Shown: positions 8,090 through 15,707 of the stretch, piece by piece
Position numbering within the stretch: the stretch's first letter is position 1
How the letters are laid out: every line of letters begins with the position of its first letter
Notes under the pieces: model-generated
The model's input: only the letters and a program-made list of their open reading frames with translations
Told to the model about the DNA's origin: nothing
Database searches by the model: none
Made by a program: the position numbers and the translations under genes
NCBI RefSeq assembly: GCF_008386585.1
Contig: NZ_VUOB01000010.1
Location: 1-64,000, forward strand
Length of the DNA: 64,000 nucleotides
Source: Solihabitans fulvus
Lineage (GTDB): Bacteria; Actinomycetota; Actinomycetes; Mycobacteriales; Pseudonocardiaceae
Direction: 5' to 3'

Positions 8090-9780
8090 GCCTGGTCACC
8101 TCCCTCTGCCTCGTCCTCGGCGCGCGCCGGGGCGGTCGTCTCTGCCGCCTGACCCGCACTGTCTACTGTGGACGGTTTGGGTTCGGCGGGTTCAGCTGGT
8201 GGCGCAGTGTCGGGGTCGTCGCCGGCGCCGGTCATCGCGGAGCCGAGCTCCTCCGGCGTGACGGTGGCCGGGTCCGCGTCGCTGACCAGCCGGCCGCGCA
8301 GCATCACCTTGATCGTGTCGGACAGGCCGATCAGCTCGTCCAGGTCCGCCGAGATCAGCAGCACCGCGAGGCCGCTCGCGCGGGCGTTGCGGATCTGATC
8401 CCAGATCAGCGCCTGCGCGCCGACGTCGACGCCCCTGGTCGGGTGCGAGGCGATCAGCAGCACCGGGTCGCCGGACAGCTCCCTGCCGACCACGAGCTTC
8501 TGCTGGTTGCCGCCGGACAGCGCCGCGGCCGGCACGTCGATGCTCGGCGTGCGGACGTCGAACTCCTCGACGATGCGCTTGGTGTCGGCCCGCGCGCCCT
8601 CGATGTCGAGCCACTGGCCCTTCGACACCGGCGGTCGCGTCTGGTAGCCGAGCACCCGGTTCAGCCACAGCGGCTCCGACAGCAGCAGGCCGTGCCTGGT
8701 GCGATCCTCCGGCACGTACCCGATGCCGGCCTCGCGGCGGGCCAGGGTGCCGAGCTTGGTCAGGTCCGTCCGCGTGCCGTCGGCGCTGGTGAGCACGATC
8801 CGGCCCGCGCTGCTCGCGCGCATGCCCATGATCGCCTCGACCAGCTCCGTCTGCCCGTTGCCCTCGACGCCGGCGATGCCGAGCACCTCGCCGGACCGGA
8901 CCACCAGGTCGACCGCGTCAAGCACCGGCCGGCCAGAGCCGTCCTCGGCCAGCAGGGTCAGCTCCTCGACGCTGAGCACCGGACGGTCGGTGACCGTGGA
9001 CTCGCGGGTCTCCGGGCTGGGCAGCTCGCTGCCGACCATCATCTCGGCGAGCTGCCGGGAGCTGATCGCCTTCGGGTCGGCCGTGCCGACCGTGGTGCCG
9101 CGCCGGATCACCGTCACGCTGTCGGCGATGGTGCGCACCTCGTCGAGCTTGTGCGAGATGAACAAGAAGGTGAAGCCCTGGTCCCGCATGCCGCGCACGG
9201 TGTCGAACAGCTCGTCGACCTCCTGCGGCACCAGCACGGCCGTCGGCTCGTCCAGGATGATGATCCGCGCGCCCCGGTAGAGCACCTTGAGGATCTCCAC
9301 CCGCTGCCGGTCGGCGACGCCGAGGCGTTCCACCAGCGCGTCGGGGTCGACCCGCATGCCGGTGGTCCTGCCGAGCTCGACCAGCGTGCGGCGGGCCTTC
9401 CCGCCGATGCCGTGCAGCTTCTCGGCGCCGAGCACGACGTTCTCCAGCACCGTCAGGTTGTCGGCGAGCATGAAGTGCTGGTGCACCATGCCGATGCCGG
9501 CCTTGATCGCGTCGGTCGGCGACCGGAACCTGATCTCCTGGCCCTCGACCTCGATGGTGCCCTCGTCCGGCTGTTGCATGCCGTAGAGGATCTTCATCAG
9601 GGTCGACTTGCCAGCGCCGTTCTCGCCGCACAGCGCGTGCACCTCGCCCTGGCGCACGGTGAGGGCCACGTCGCGGTTGGCCACGACGCCGGGGAAACGT
9701 TTGGTGATGCCGGTCAGGACGACGGCCGGCGCCCGCTCGGACTCCTGCGGGGCGGCCCGCTCGGTGGCGACGGTGCTCAT
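8086..9780 (-). CDS. Nucleoside ABC transporter ATPase, two NBDs (YufO/NupA-type)
   Basis: Tandem nucleotide-binding-domain ATPase of about 564 residues. NBD1 has a full Walker A (GENGAGKST) and Walker B (IIILDEPTAVL). NBD2 has GVEGNGQTE in the Walker A position, lacking the Lys-Ser/Thr, and an intact ABC signature LSGGNQQK. This split is normal for RbsA/YufO-type proteins, where one composite site is catalytically degenerate. The ATG at 9780 is preceded by GAGGAG at suitable distance; longer reading upstream would cross the intergenic hairpin. An acidic Ala/Glu/Pro tail of about 50 residues ends the protein. Confidence 0.93.
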   Translation of the reverse strand: MSTVATERAAPQESERAPAVVLTGITKRFPGVVANRDVALTVRQGEVHALCGENGAGKSTLMKILYGMQQPDEGTIEVEGQEIRFRSPTDAIKAGIGMVHQHFMLADNLTVLENVVLGAEKLHGIGGKARRTLVELGRTTGMRVDPDALVERLGVADRQRVEILKVLYRGARIIILDEPTAVLVPQEVDELFDTVRGMRDQGFTFLFISHKLDEVRTIADSVTVIRRGTTVGTADPKAISSRQLAEMMVGSELPSPETRESTVTDRPVLSVEELTLLAEDGSGRPVLDAVDLVVRSGEVLGIAGVEGNGQTELVEAIMGMRASSAGRIVLTSADGTRTDLTKLGTLARREAGIGYVPEDRTRHGLLLSEPLWLNRVLGYQTRPPVSKGQWLDIEGARADTKRIVEEFDVRTPSIDVPAAALSGGNQQKLVVGRELSGDPVLLIASHPTRGVDVGAQALIWDQIRNARASGLAVLLISADLDELIGLSDTIKVMLRGRLVSDADPATVTPEELGSAMTGAGDDPDTAPPAEPAEPKPSTVDSAGQAAETTAPARAEDEAEGGDQA

Positions 9781-9808
9781 CGGCACTCCTCGAAAAGACG
9801 TCTGCAAC

Positions 9809-9857
9809 GACGCGTCAGGCCCGGGGAGGAGTGCTCCTCTCCCGGGCCCCACGCGTC
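9809..9857 (-). terminator. Intra-operon hairpin between binding protein and ATPase genes
   Basis: A long, slightly bulged stem-loop: outer arms GACGCGT/ACGCGTC and an inner GCCCGGG...CCCGGGC stem. It lies just after the lipoprotein gene and before the ATPase ribosome site. Such hairpins commonly let the binding protein be made in excess over the membrane subunits, by partial termination or mRNA protection. Confidence 0.6.
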
Positions 9858-9871
9858 TGCTGGCTGGCGAA

Positions 9872-11026
9872 CTACTTGGTCGGAGTCGCCGACACCGTGA
9901 TCTTCCCCGCGACGATCTGGGCCTTGTAGGCCTCAAGCACGTCCTTGATGTCGTCGATCTTGCCGCCGGAGGTGGCGTAGCCGACGCCGTCCGCCTTCAG
10001 GTCGAACACCTTCGGCACGGTCGTCAGGTCGTTCTTGGCGAAGGCCCTGATGAAGTCGTACACCGCGACGTCGACGCGCTTGACCATCGAGGTGATGATG
10101 ACGTCCTTGTTCGCCGCGACGGTCGGCTGGTTGTACTGGTCGGAGTCGACGCCGATGGCCAGCTTGTTCGCGGCCTTGGCAGCGGCGAACACGCCCTCGC
10201 CGGACTTGCCGGCCGCCTGGTAGACGACGTCCGCACCGGCGTCCAGCTCACCCTTGGTGACGACGTTGCCCTTGTTCGGGTCCTGGAAGCCGCTGAAGTC
10301 GCCTGCCGGGCTGATGTACTTGGACTCGATCTTGATGTCCGGCGCGGCCGCCTTGGCGCCCTGCGCGAACCCGGCCTGGAACTTCTGGATCAGCGGGACG
10401 TCCACGCCGCCGACGAAGCCGATGTGGCAGCCCTTGCTCTTGTACGCCGCCGCGACGCCGACCAGGAACGAGCCCTGCTCCTCGGTGAAGGTCAGCGGGG
10501 TCACGTTGGCCGCGCCGTCGACCGTCGCGTCGACGATCGCGAACTTCGTGCCGGGGAACTCCGCGGCGACCTTCTTGAGCGCGTCGGCGTAGGCGAAGCC
10601 GACGGTGATCACCGGGTTGTAGCCGCCGGTCGCGAGCTGGCGGAGCCGCGTCTCCTTGTCCGCCGGGCTCTCGTTGGCGCTCGCGGTGAGCTCCTTGGTG
10701 TTGTCCTTCTTGACGCCCATGTCCGAGATGGCCTTGTCCAGGCCGGCCGCGGCCGCGTCGTTGAAGGAGCCGTCGCCACGGCCGCCGATGTCGTAGGCGA
10801 GACCGATCTTCAGCGCGCTTCCGTCGACCTTGCCGCCGGCATCGGCGCTGGTCGAGCCGGCCGGCGCGGCAGCGGGCTTGTCAGCCAGCTTGCATCCGCT
10901 GCTCGGGTTGCCCGACGCATTGTTGTTGTTGCTGGAGTTACCGCTGTCCTTGGCGCAAGCTGCCAGCGACAGGGCGCTGGTCAGTGCGACCGCGACTACC
11001 GCGACCCCACGCATACGACGACGCAC
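9872..11026 (-). CDS. BmpA-family nucleoside-binding lipoprotein
   Basis: Substrate-binding subunit of the importer, about 384 residues. Signal peptide with lipobox SLAAC places the lipid-anchored Cys near residue 23; an Asn/Ser-rich linker follows. The mature domain begins KIGLAYDIGGRGDGSFNDAAAAGLD, the typical Bmp/PnrA opening (D-x-G...D-x-S-F-N), and has GFAYADALKKVA and IGVDSDQYNQP further on. The GTG start at 11026 has GGGAGGAG seven bases upstream; extending further upstream gives unrelated sequence with no signal peptide. As first gene of the operon it predicts that cdd and deoA are induced with uptake. Confidence 0.93.
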   Translation of the reverse strand: MRRRMRGVAVVAVALTSALSLAACAKDSGNSSNNNNASGNPSSGCKLADKPAAAPAGSTSADAGGKVDGSALKIGLAYDIGGRGDGSFNDAAAAGLDKAISDMGVKKDNTKELTASANESPADKETRLRQLATGGYNPVITVGFAYADALKKVAAEFPGTKFAIVDATVDGAANVTPLTFTEEQGSFLVGVAAAYKSKGCHIGFVGGVDVPLIQKFQAGFAQGAKAAAPDIKIESKYISPAGDFSGFQDPNKGNVVTKGELDAGADVVYQAAGKSGEGVFAAAKAANKLAIGVDSDQYNQPTVAANKDVIITSMVKRVDVAVYDFIRAFAKNDLTTVPKVFDLKADGVGYATSGGKIDDIKDVLEAYKAQIVAGKITVSATPTK

Positions 11027-11323
11027 GCTCGTCTCCTCCCTGCTCACTGAGCAGCCACGACCCGACAGCGTTGTCGAGTTCCGAGTGGCGAACCGTACCC
11101 CTCGGTAAGGGGAGGTTCCCAACGACCTGCTGGCACGTGACCGAATCGTTGACGGCGGCCACCCAAGGTGACGGTCTCCTTCCAGCCAGTGCACCGCGCA
11201 GCCAAGTCTGGGCCAGCTGGACGATCCCCGCTGCCCGACCAACCGCGCGGCGTTGGGCGTTCGGGCAACGGATCCCGTGCACAGCGCGGCCACTCCTGCA
11301 ACGTTCACCTGAGCGTGGTCGGT

Positions 11324-11339
11324 TGATCACCTGATCAGT
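11324..11339 (+). promoter_or_regulatory. Recurring GATCACC-KGATCRGT motif, copy 1
   Basis: TGATCACCTGATCAGT directly upstream of the first type VII cassette. Near-identical copies occur at 14602-14617 and 19643-19658. May be an operator; no regulator is identified. Confidence 0.35.
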
Positions 11340-11344
11340 CGATA

Positions 11345-11863
11345 GTGCAGGGCATGGACCCACAGGTCGATCCGCAGGGCTGGCTCGACGACTTCCAGCG
11401 GCACGTGGCGGACCTCCAACAAAAGAGCACGGAACTCCAGGAGCGGTTAGCCGAGGCGTCGGGGACGGCGAGTTCACCCGACGGCAGCGTGACCGTCACC
11501 ATCGGCCCGAGCGGCGCCCTGGACAACCTGGCCCTGACCGAGCGCGCCATGACGCGCCGTCCCGCCGAACTCGCCCAGCTGATCATGAGCACGGCCGCGC
11601 GGGCCCAGCAGCAGGCGTCGCAACTGGTCGTCGAGGCGCTCCAGCCGATGGCCGCTGGCACCCAGGTGATGGACGTGGTGAACCAGTTCCTGCCGCCGCC
11701 CGTGCCCGACGAGGAGCCGGTGGACGCGGAGCCCGCCCCCGACGCGCTCAACGAGGACGAGCAGAACGAGCGGACCGGGCCGCCGAGCCCGCAGGCCCCG
11801 CCGCGTCCCGCCAAGCCGGCGAAGCGGAACTACGAGGAAGACGACGAGGAGCCGCTGTGGTGA
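11345..11863 (+). CDS. YbaB/EbfC-like protein of a type VII cassette
   Basis: A 172-residue protein with an N-terminal helix (WLDDFQRHVADLQQKSTELQERL), a central beta-rich segment (DGSVTVTIGPSGALDNLAL) and a second helix (AELAQLIMSTAARAQQQASQLV). This is the YbaB fold pattern that actinomycetes often encode directly before WXG100 genes, where it may act as a chaperone or EspL-like partner rather than a nucleoid protein; role inferred. The C-terminal 50 residues are Pro/acid-rich. The start could be GTG at 11345 or ATG at 11354. Its stop overlaps the next gene in the string GTGGTGA, exactly as in the second cassette at 61495-61501. Confidence 0.8.
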   Translation: MQGMDPQVDPQGWLDDFQRHVADLQQKSTELQERLAEASGTASSPDGSVTVTIGPSGALDNLALTERAMTRRPAELAQLIMSTAARAQQQASQLVVEALQPMAAGTQVMDVVNQFLPPPVPDEEPVDAEPAPDALNEDEQNERTGPPSPQAPPRPAKPAKRNYEEDDEEPLW

Positions 11864-12168
11864 ACGGACCGGGTTTCGGCGTCGACCCGACTGTGCTGGA
11901 CAGCTTCGCCGGAGAACTCGACAAGCGCGCGGCCGAGGTGCACGGCGCGGCCGACAAGGTGGGCGCCGCCAACGGTTTCGACTTCCAGGCGTTCGGCGCG
12001 GTGATGGGCCAGGTGCTCGCGGTGCCGAGCCGGATCGCGCTGAAAGTGGTGCAGGACAAGGTTTCCGGCGTGGCCGGCTCGATGGACGAGGCCGCCAAGC
12101 TGACCAGGGACACCGCGGCGCACTACCGAGAGACCGACGCCAACAACAGCAGCAAGTTCGGGGGCTGA
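11857..12168 (+). CDS. WXG100/EspC-like type VII secretion substrate
   Basis: A 103-residue all-helical protein of the ESX substrate size class, most like EspC-type targets (FGVDPTVLDSFAGELDKRAAEVHGAADKV, then a second helix SGVAGSMDEAAKLTRDTAAHYRETD). No W-x-G is present; the tail YRETDANN fits the YxxxD/E export signal pattern recognised by EccC ATPases. GTG start at 11857 or 11860, overlapping the previous stop. It probably pairs with, or is co-exported with, the large protein starting five bases downstream. Confidence 0.78.
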   Translation: MVNGPGFGVDPTVLDSFAGELDKRAAEVHGAADKVGAANGFDFQAFGAVMGQVLAVPSRIALKVVQDKVSGVAGSMDEAAKLTRDTAAHYRETDANNSSKFGG

Positions 12169-12172
12169 CTCG

Positions 12173-14494
12173 ATGGCAGTGCTCAACGTGACCGCCGACA
12201 ACACGACCTCCGGCGCCGGGTTCGTCGACTCCTACGCCGGCCTGATCAACTCGATCAGGGACGCGGGCAAGAAGGACACCGCCGAGACCGCGATCGGCAT
12301 CGGGCTGGGCGTCGTCAACGTTGTCCTCGACACCATCAAGTTCATCTTCAACCCGTTGGCCTCGCTGATCTCCGCGGGCCTCGGCTGGCTGATCGAGCAC
12401 GTCAGCTTCCTGCGGATACCGCTGGACGCGCTGGCCGGCAACCCCGACGAGATCAGCAAGCTGGCCAGCCAGATGCACGAGGTCGGCCAGTCGCTGCACA
12501 ACACGGCCAAGGACAACACGACCGCGCTCCAGGGCGAGATCGCGAAGTGGACCGGCGACGCCGGTGACGCCTTCCGCAAGAAGATGGCCGAGCACACCAC
12601 CGCCATCGACGACGCCGGCACCGCCGTGGACGCCGCTGGCTATGTGCTGTACGCCAACATGGCGGTCATCTCGGCCGCGCGCGCCCTGTTCCGCGACCTG
12701 ATCACGTCGGTGCTCGGCGACATCATCGCGACGATGCTGATCGCGCTCGCCGCTGCCATCCCGACGTTCGGCGCGTCGATCCCGGCCGGGCTGGCCACCT
12801 GCGTCGGCTGGGCCACGGCGACCGGCATCCAGCTCGGCGAGAAGCTGGCCGCGCTCATCGCGCTGGCCGGCCGCACCGCCAAGAAGATCGCCGACATTGC
12901 CAAGACCATGAAGGGCAAGATCCCGCACGGCGGAGGCGGCGGCGCGCACGGTCCGTCCGCGCCGCACGGCCCGAACGTGCACGAGCCGATCCCGATGGGG
13001 CCGATCACGCACGGCGGCCCGAACGCCCCGCACACCGGTCCGTCCGGTGGCGGCGGAGGCGGTCAGGTGCACACCCCGCCCGACCCGCACGGCGGCCCGA
13101 CGGGCGCGCCGCCGCACACCACGCCCCAGGGCAGCGCGCCCCCGGTGACGCAGCCACACGAGCCCTTCACCAACCCGCGCCCCGCACCCGCACCGCCGAC
13201 GCACACGCCAGCCGGCGGTCCGCCAGTGCACGAGCCCTTCACCAACCCACGGCCCGCGCCCGCGCCGCCGCACACCGCCCCGCAGGGCAGCGCGCCCCCG
13301 GTGACGCAGCCGCACGAGCCCTTCACCAACCCGCGCCCCGCACCGGCCCCGCCGACACACACACCGGCCGGCGGCCCACCGGTGCACGAGCCGTTCACCA
13401 ACCCGCGCCCGGCGCCCGCGCCGCCGCACACCGCGCCGCAGGGCACGGGTCCCGTGCCGCCCCGGCCGCCGGCCCCGCCGAGGCCGACCGGCAACCCGAC
13501 CGTGCACGAGCCGAACGCCCCGCACACCACGCCGCAGGGCACGCCGCCACCCATCCCGCCACGCAACCCAGCGCGTCCGGGACCGGGCAACCCGCAGGGC
13601 GGGCCACCGCCGATCCCGCCGCGCAACCCAGCGCGTCCGGGACCGGGCAGTTCGCAGCCGCACGAGCCCTTCACCAACCCACGCCCGGCACCCGCGCCGC
13701 CCGGCCGACCCGGCGGCGGGCAGCCACACGAGCCGTTTACCAACCCGCGCCCCGCGCCGGCTCCCCCCGGCGGCCGGCCTGGCGGCGCGCAGCCGCACGA
13801 GCCGTTCACCAACCCACGGCCCGCGCCGGCTCCTCCCGGCCACCCGCCGACAGGGCAGCCACACGAGCCCTTCACCAACCCGCGCCCGGCACCGGCTCCT
13901 CCGGGCCACCCGCCGACGCAACCGGGCCACCCGCCAACAGGGCAACCGCACGAACCGTTCACCAACCCACGGCCCGCACCCGCGCCGCCCGGCCACCCGC
14001 CGACGCAGCCCGGCCACCCGCCAACAGGGCAACCGCACGAGCCCTTCACCAACCCACGGCCCGCGCCCGCGCCGCCCGGCCACCAGCCGGCCCCCGGCGG
14101 TCACGACCCGGCTGCGCCTCCCGGCGGTCATGACCCGGCGGCACCTCCCGGTGGGCACGACCCCGCCGCGCCGCCCGCGGGCGGGCACGACCCGGCCGCG
14201 CCGCCGACCGGGCCTACGCCACCGATCGAGCACACCGGGCCGTGGATGAAGATGCATGAGACCTGGTTGAAGAACAAGTTCCCCGACTCGTACAAGACGA
14301 TGAAGACGCTGGAGGACAAGCTGAAGGCGGACTTCCCGGACGCCTACAACAAGTTCCTGAAGCCTGCGGCCAACATCAAGAGCGCCAAGGAGTGGGAGGG
14401 CTGGGTCGGCAAGCCCGCCTTCGAGATCATCAAGAAGATGTCCGGCATCCAGGCCAACGCCCAGAAGGCGTGGGATCAGGAGGGGCGCCACTAG
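12173..14494 (+). CDS. Large Pro-rich WXG-domain protein with HEPFTN repeats
   Basis: A 773-residue presumed type VII substrate. Residues 1-245 form a helical domain with hydrophobic stretches (ETAIGIGLGVVNVVLDTIKF, then IIATMLIALAAAIPTFGASI) and a W-T-G turn at EIAKWTGDAGDAF, like the WXG/PPE-type heads of secreted toxins. Residues about 250-680 are Pro/Gly/His-rich and contain ten copies of HEPFTNPRPAPAPP, then four of GGHDPAAPP. The last 80 residues are a distinct charged helical domain (MHETWLKNKFPDSY to AQKAWDQEGRH) that I do not recognise; it has no nuclease or TNT motif. No immunity-like gene follows, only a terminator, so a surface or structural role is as likely as a toxin. Confidence 0.82.
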   Translation: MAVLNVTADNTTSGAGFVDSYAGLINSIRDAGKKDTAETAIGIGLGVVNVVLDTIKFIFNPLASLISAGLGWLIEHVSFLRIPLDALAGNPDEISKLASQMHEVGQSLHNTAKDNTTALQGEIAKWTGDAGDAFRKKMAEHTTAIDDAGTAVDAAGYVLYANMAVISAARALFRDLITSVLGDIIATMLIALAAAIPTFGASIPAGLATCVGWATATGIQLGEKLAALIALAGRTAKKIADIAKTMKGKIPHGGGGGAHGPSAPHGPNVHEPIPMGPITHGGPNAPHTGPSGGGGGGQVHTPPDPHGGPTGAPPHTTPQGSAPPVTQPHEPFTNPRPAPAPPTHTPAGGPPVHEPFTNPRPAPAPPHTAPQGSAPPVTQPHEPFTNPRPAPAPPTHTPAGGPPVHEPFTNPRPAPAPPHTAPQGTGPVPPRPPAPPRPTGNPTVHEPNAPHTTPQGTPPPIPPRNPARPGPGNPQGGPPPIPPRNPARPGPGSSQPHEPFTNPRPAPAPPGRPGGGQPHEPFTNPRPAPAPPGGRPGGAQPHEPFTNPRPAPAPPGHPPTGQPHEPFTNPRPAPAPPGHPPTQPGHPPTGQPHEPFTNPRPAPAPPGHPPTQPGHPPTGQPHEPFTNPRPAPAPPGHQPAPGGHDPAAPPGGHDPAAPPGGHDPAAPPAGGHDPAAPPTGPTPPIEHTGPWMKMHETWLKNKFPDSYKTMKTLEDKLKADFPDAYNKFLKPAANIKSAKEWEGWVGKPAFEIIKKMSGIQANAQKAWDQEGRH
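13155..14085 (+). repeat. Ten copies of a 42-base unit encoding HEPFTNPRPAPAPP
   Basis: Imperfect, irregularly spaced repeats inside the large cassette-1 protein. The peptide is invariant while codons vary, so it is selected at protein level. Spacers change from THTPAGGPPV to GHPPTQ types. Confidence 0.85.
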
Positions 14495-14546
14495 CGCGAC
14501 GTCTGCACAGCGCTGAAAGGCGCGAGCGCAAACGTTTGCCCTCTGA

Positions 14547-14595
14547 GCGACGGGCCCGGCACACCGGCTGTTTCGCGGGGTGCCGGGCCCGTCGC
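14547..14595 (+). terminator. Strong terminator after cassette 1
   Basis: Perfect 16-bp GC-rich stem, 14547-14562 paired with 14580-14595, with a 17-nt loop. It separates the type VII cassette from sdhCDAB. Confidence 0.8.
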
Positions 14596-14601
14596 CGTGG
14601 T

Positions 14602-14617
14602 CGATCACCGGATCGGT
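14602..14617 (+). promoter_or_regulatory. Recurring GATCACC-KGATCRGT motif, copy 2
   Basis: CGATCACCGGATCGGT, upstream of the sdh promoter region. See copies at 11324 and 19643. Confidence 0.3.
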
Positions 14618-14639
14618 GCAGAACCACTCGATCGGATGG

Positions 14640-14663
14640 CTGTGTGTCTCATGAGTCACACAG
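14640..14663. promoter_or_regulatory. 24-bp palindrome upstream of sdhC, candidate operator
   Basis: Arms CTGTGTG and CACACAG flank a perfect CTCATGAG centre; only one base pair of the 12 is mismatched. It sits about 12 bases before the probable -35 box (TTGGGT, 14676), a typical position for a dimeric regulator of respiratory genes. The regulator is unknown; the half-site is CRP/FNR-flavoured but not a consensus site. Confidence 0.55.
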
Positions 14664-14675
14664 CGGTGCACGTCG

Positions 14676-14706
14676 TTGGGTCAGCCGCAGCACCCGGGTC
14701 TAGCAT
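14676..14706 (+). promoter_or_regulatory. Probable sdhCDAB promoter
   Basis: TTGGGT at 14676-14681 and TAGCAT at 14701-14706, with a 19-base spacer, about 90 bases before the sdhC start. Positions are by eye. Confidence 0.4.
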
Positions 14707-14798
14707 CCGGTGCGTCAAAGGTCCCGTACAGACGTACTGCCAGTCGTGGTGCGGTGCTGCGGACCGAAGTCCATCAGCGACGTTGGAGGCCGTTCACC

Positions 14799-15236
14799 GT
14801 GGCCAGCACCACCGCCCCAGCGGCGGGCGCAACCGAACGGGCGGGCGACTCCCGTGGCGGCGGCACGCTCTACCGCGGCGACCTGGGCATGTGGTCCTGG
14901 GTGGCCCACCGGATCACCGGGGTGCTCACCTTCTTCTTCCTGTTCGCGCACGTGCTGGACACCGCCCTGGTGCGGGTCTCGCCGAACGCGTACGACAAGG
15001 TCATCGAGACCTACAAGAACCCCATCGTGAACCTGTTCGAGCTCGGCCTTGTCGGCGCGGTGCTCTACCACGCCCTCAACGGCATCAGGGTCATGCTGGT
15101 CGACTTCTGGTCCAAGGGCCCCAAGTACCAGCGCCCAATGCTCTGGATCATCCTCGCGATCTGGGTCGTCGTGATGATCCCCGGCGCGTACTTCATGCTC
15201 GAGCGCACCGTCAGCAACCTGTTCGGGGGCAAGTGA
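14799..15236 (+). CDS. sdhC: Succinate dehydrogenase cytochrome b556 subunit
   Basis: Membrane anchor of complex II, 145 residues with three hydrophobic helices (SWVAHRITGVLTFFFLFAHVL; FELGLVGAVLYHALNGIRVML; PMLWIILAIWVVVMIPGAYF). The heme/quinone-side landmarks S-x-x-H-R-x-T-G and H-x-x-N-G-I-R are present. The GTG at 14799 has GGAGG nine bases upstream and begins the usual short hydrophilic leader; longer in-frame upstream sequence is not protein-like. It is first of four tightly linked sdh genes and its stop overlaps sdhD as TGATG. Confidence 0.95.
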   Translation: MASTTAPAAGATERAGDSRGGGTLYRGDLGMWSWVAHRITGVLTFFFLFAHVLDTALVRVSPNAYDKVIETYKNPIVNLFELGLVGAVLYHALNGIRVMLVDFWSKGPKYQRPMLWIILAIWVVVMIPGAYFMLERTVSNLFGGK

Positions 15237-15661
15237 TGGCCACCACGACCGACCAGCAGTTGGTCCTCGCCCGGCCGCGCGCCCCGCGCCGCCCCGCCGC
15301 CCGCCGCAACAACTTCGAGCTGTACAGCTGGATGTTCATGCGGATCTCCGGCATGGCGCTGGTGATCCTCGTGCTCGGCCACCTGCTGATCATGAACATC
15401 CTCGACGGCGGCGTGCACCGGATCAACTGGGGCTTCGTCGCCGGCCGCTGGGCGTCGCCGTTCTGGCGGCTCTGGGACCTGCTCATGCTGTGGCTGGCCC
15501 AGCTGCACGGCGGCAACGGCCTGCGCACCGTGATCAACGACTACGCCCGCAAGGACGCCACCCGGTTCTGGTTGAAGATGGCGCTCTACGTCTCGATGGT
15601 GCTGATCGTCTCGCTCGGCACGCTCGTGATCTTCACCTTCGACCCGAACATCACCAACTGA
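15236..15661 (+). CDS. sdhD: Succinate dehydrogenase hydrophobic anchor subunit
   Basis: Second complex II anchor, 141 residues, three membrane helices (MFMRISGMALVILVLGHLLIM; ASPFWRLWDLLMLWLAQLHG; MALYVSMVLIVSLGTLVIF). The motif LAQLHGGNGLRTVINDY carries the conserved His and GLR of the SdhD family. The ATG overlaps the sdhC stop by one base. An Arg/Pro-rich cytosolic leader of about 25 residues precedes helix 1. Confidence 0.95.
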   Translation: MATTTDQQLVLARPRAPRRPAARRNNFELYSWMFMRISGMALVILVLGHLLIMNILDGGVHRINWGFVAGRWASPFWRLWDLLMLWLAQLHGGNGLRTVINDYARKDATRFWLKMALYVSMVLIVSLGTLVIFTFDPNITN

Positions 15662-15707
15662 CGCCGCCCCACCACGTTACGCACCGGGCGTCCAGGGAGA
15701 AGCCGGA

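Noticed and set aside
11474..14671. 1065-codon minus-strand frame opposite cassette 1
   Set aside because: Antisense shadow of the Pro-rich repeats; its Arg/Gly repeats are the complement of HEPFTN units.
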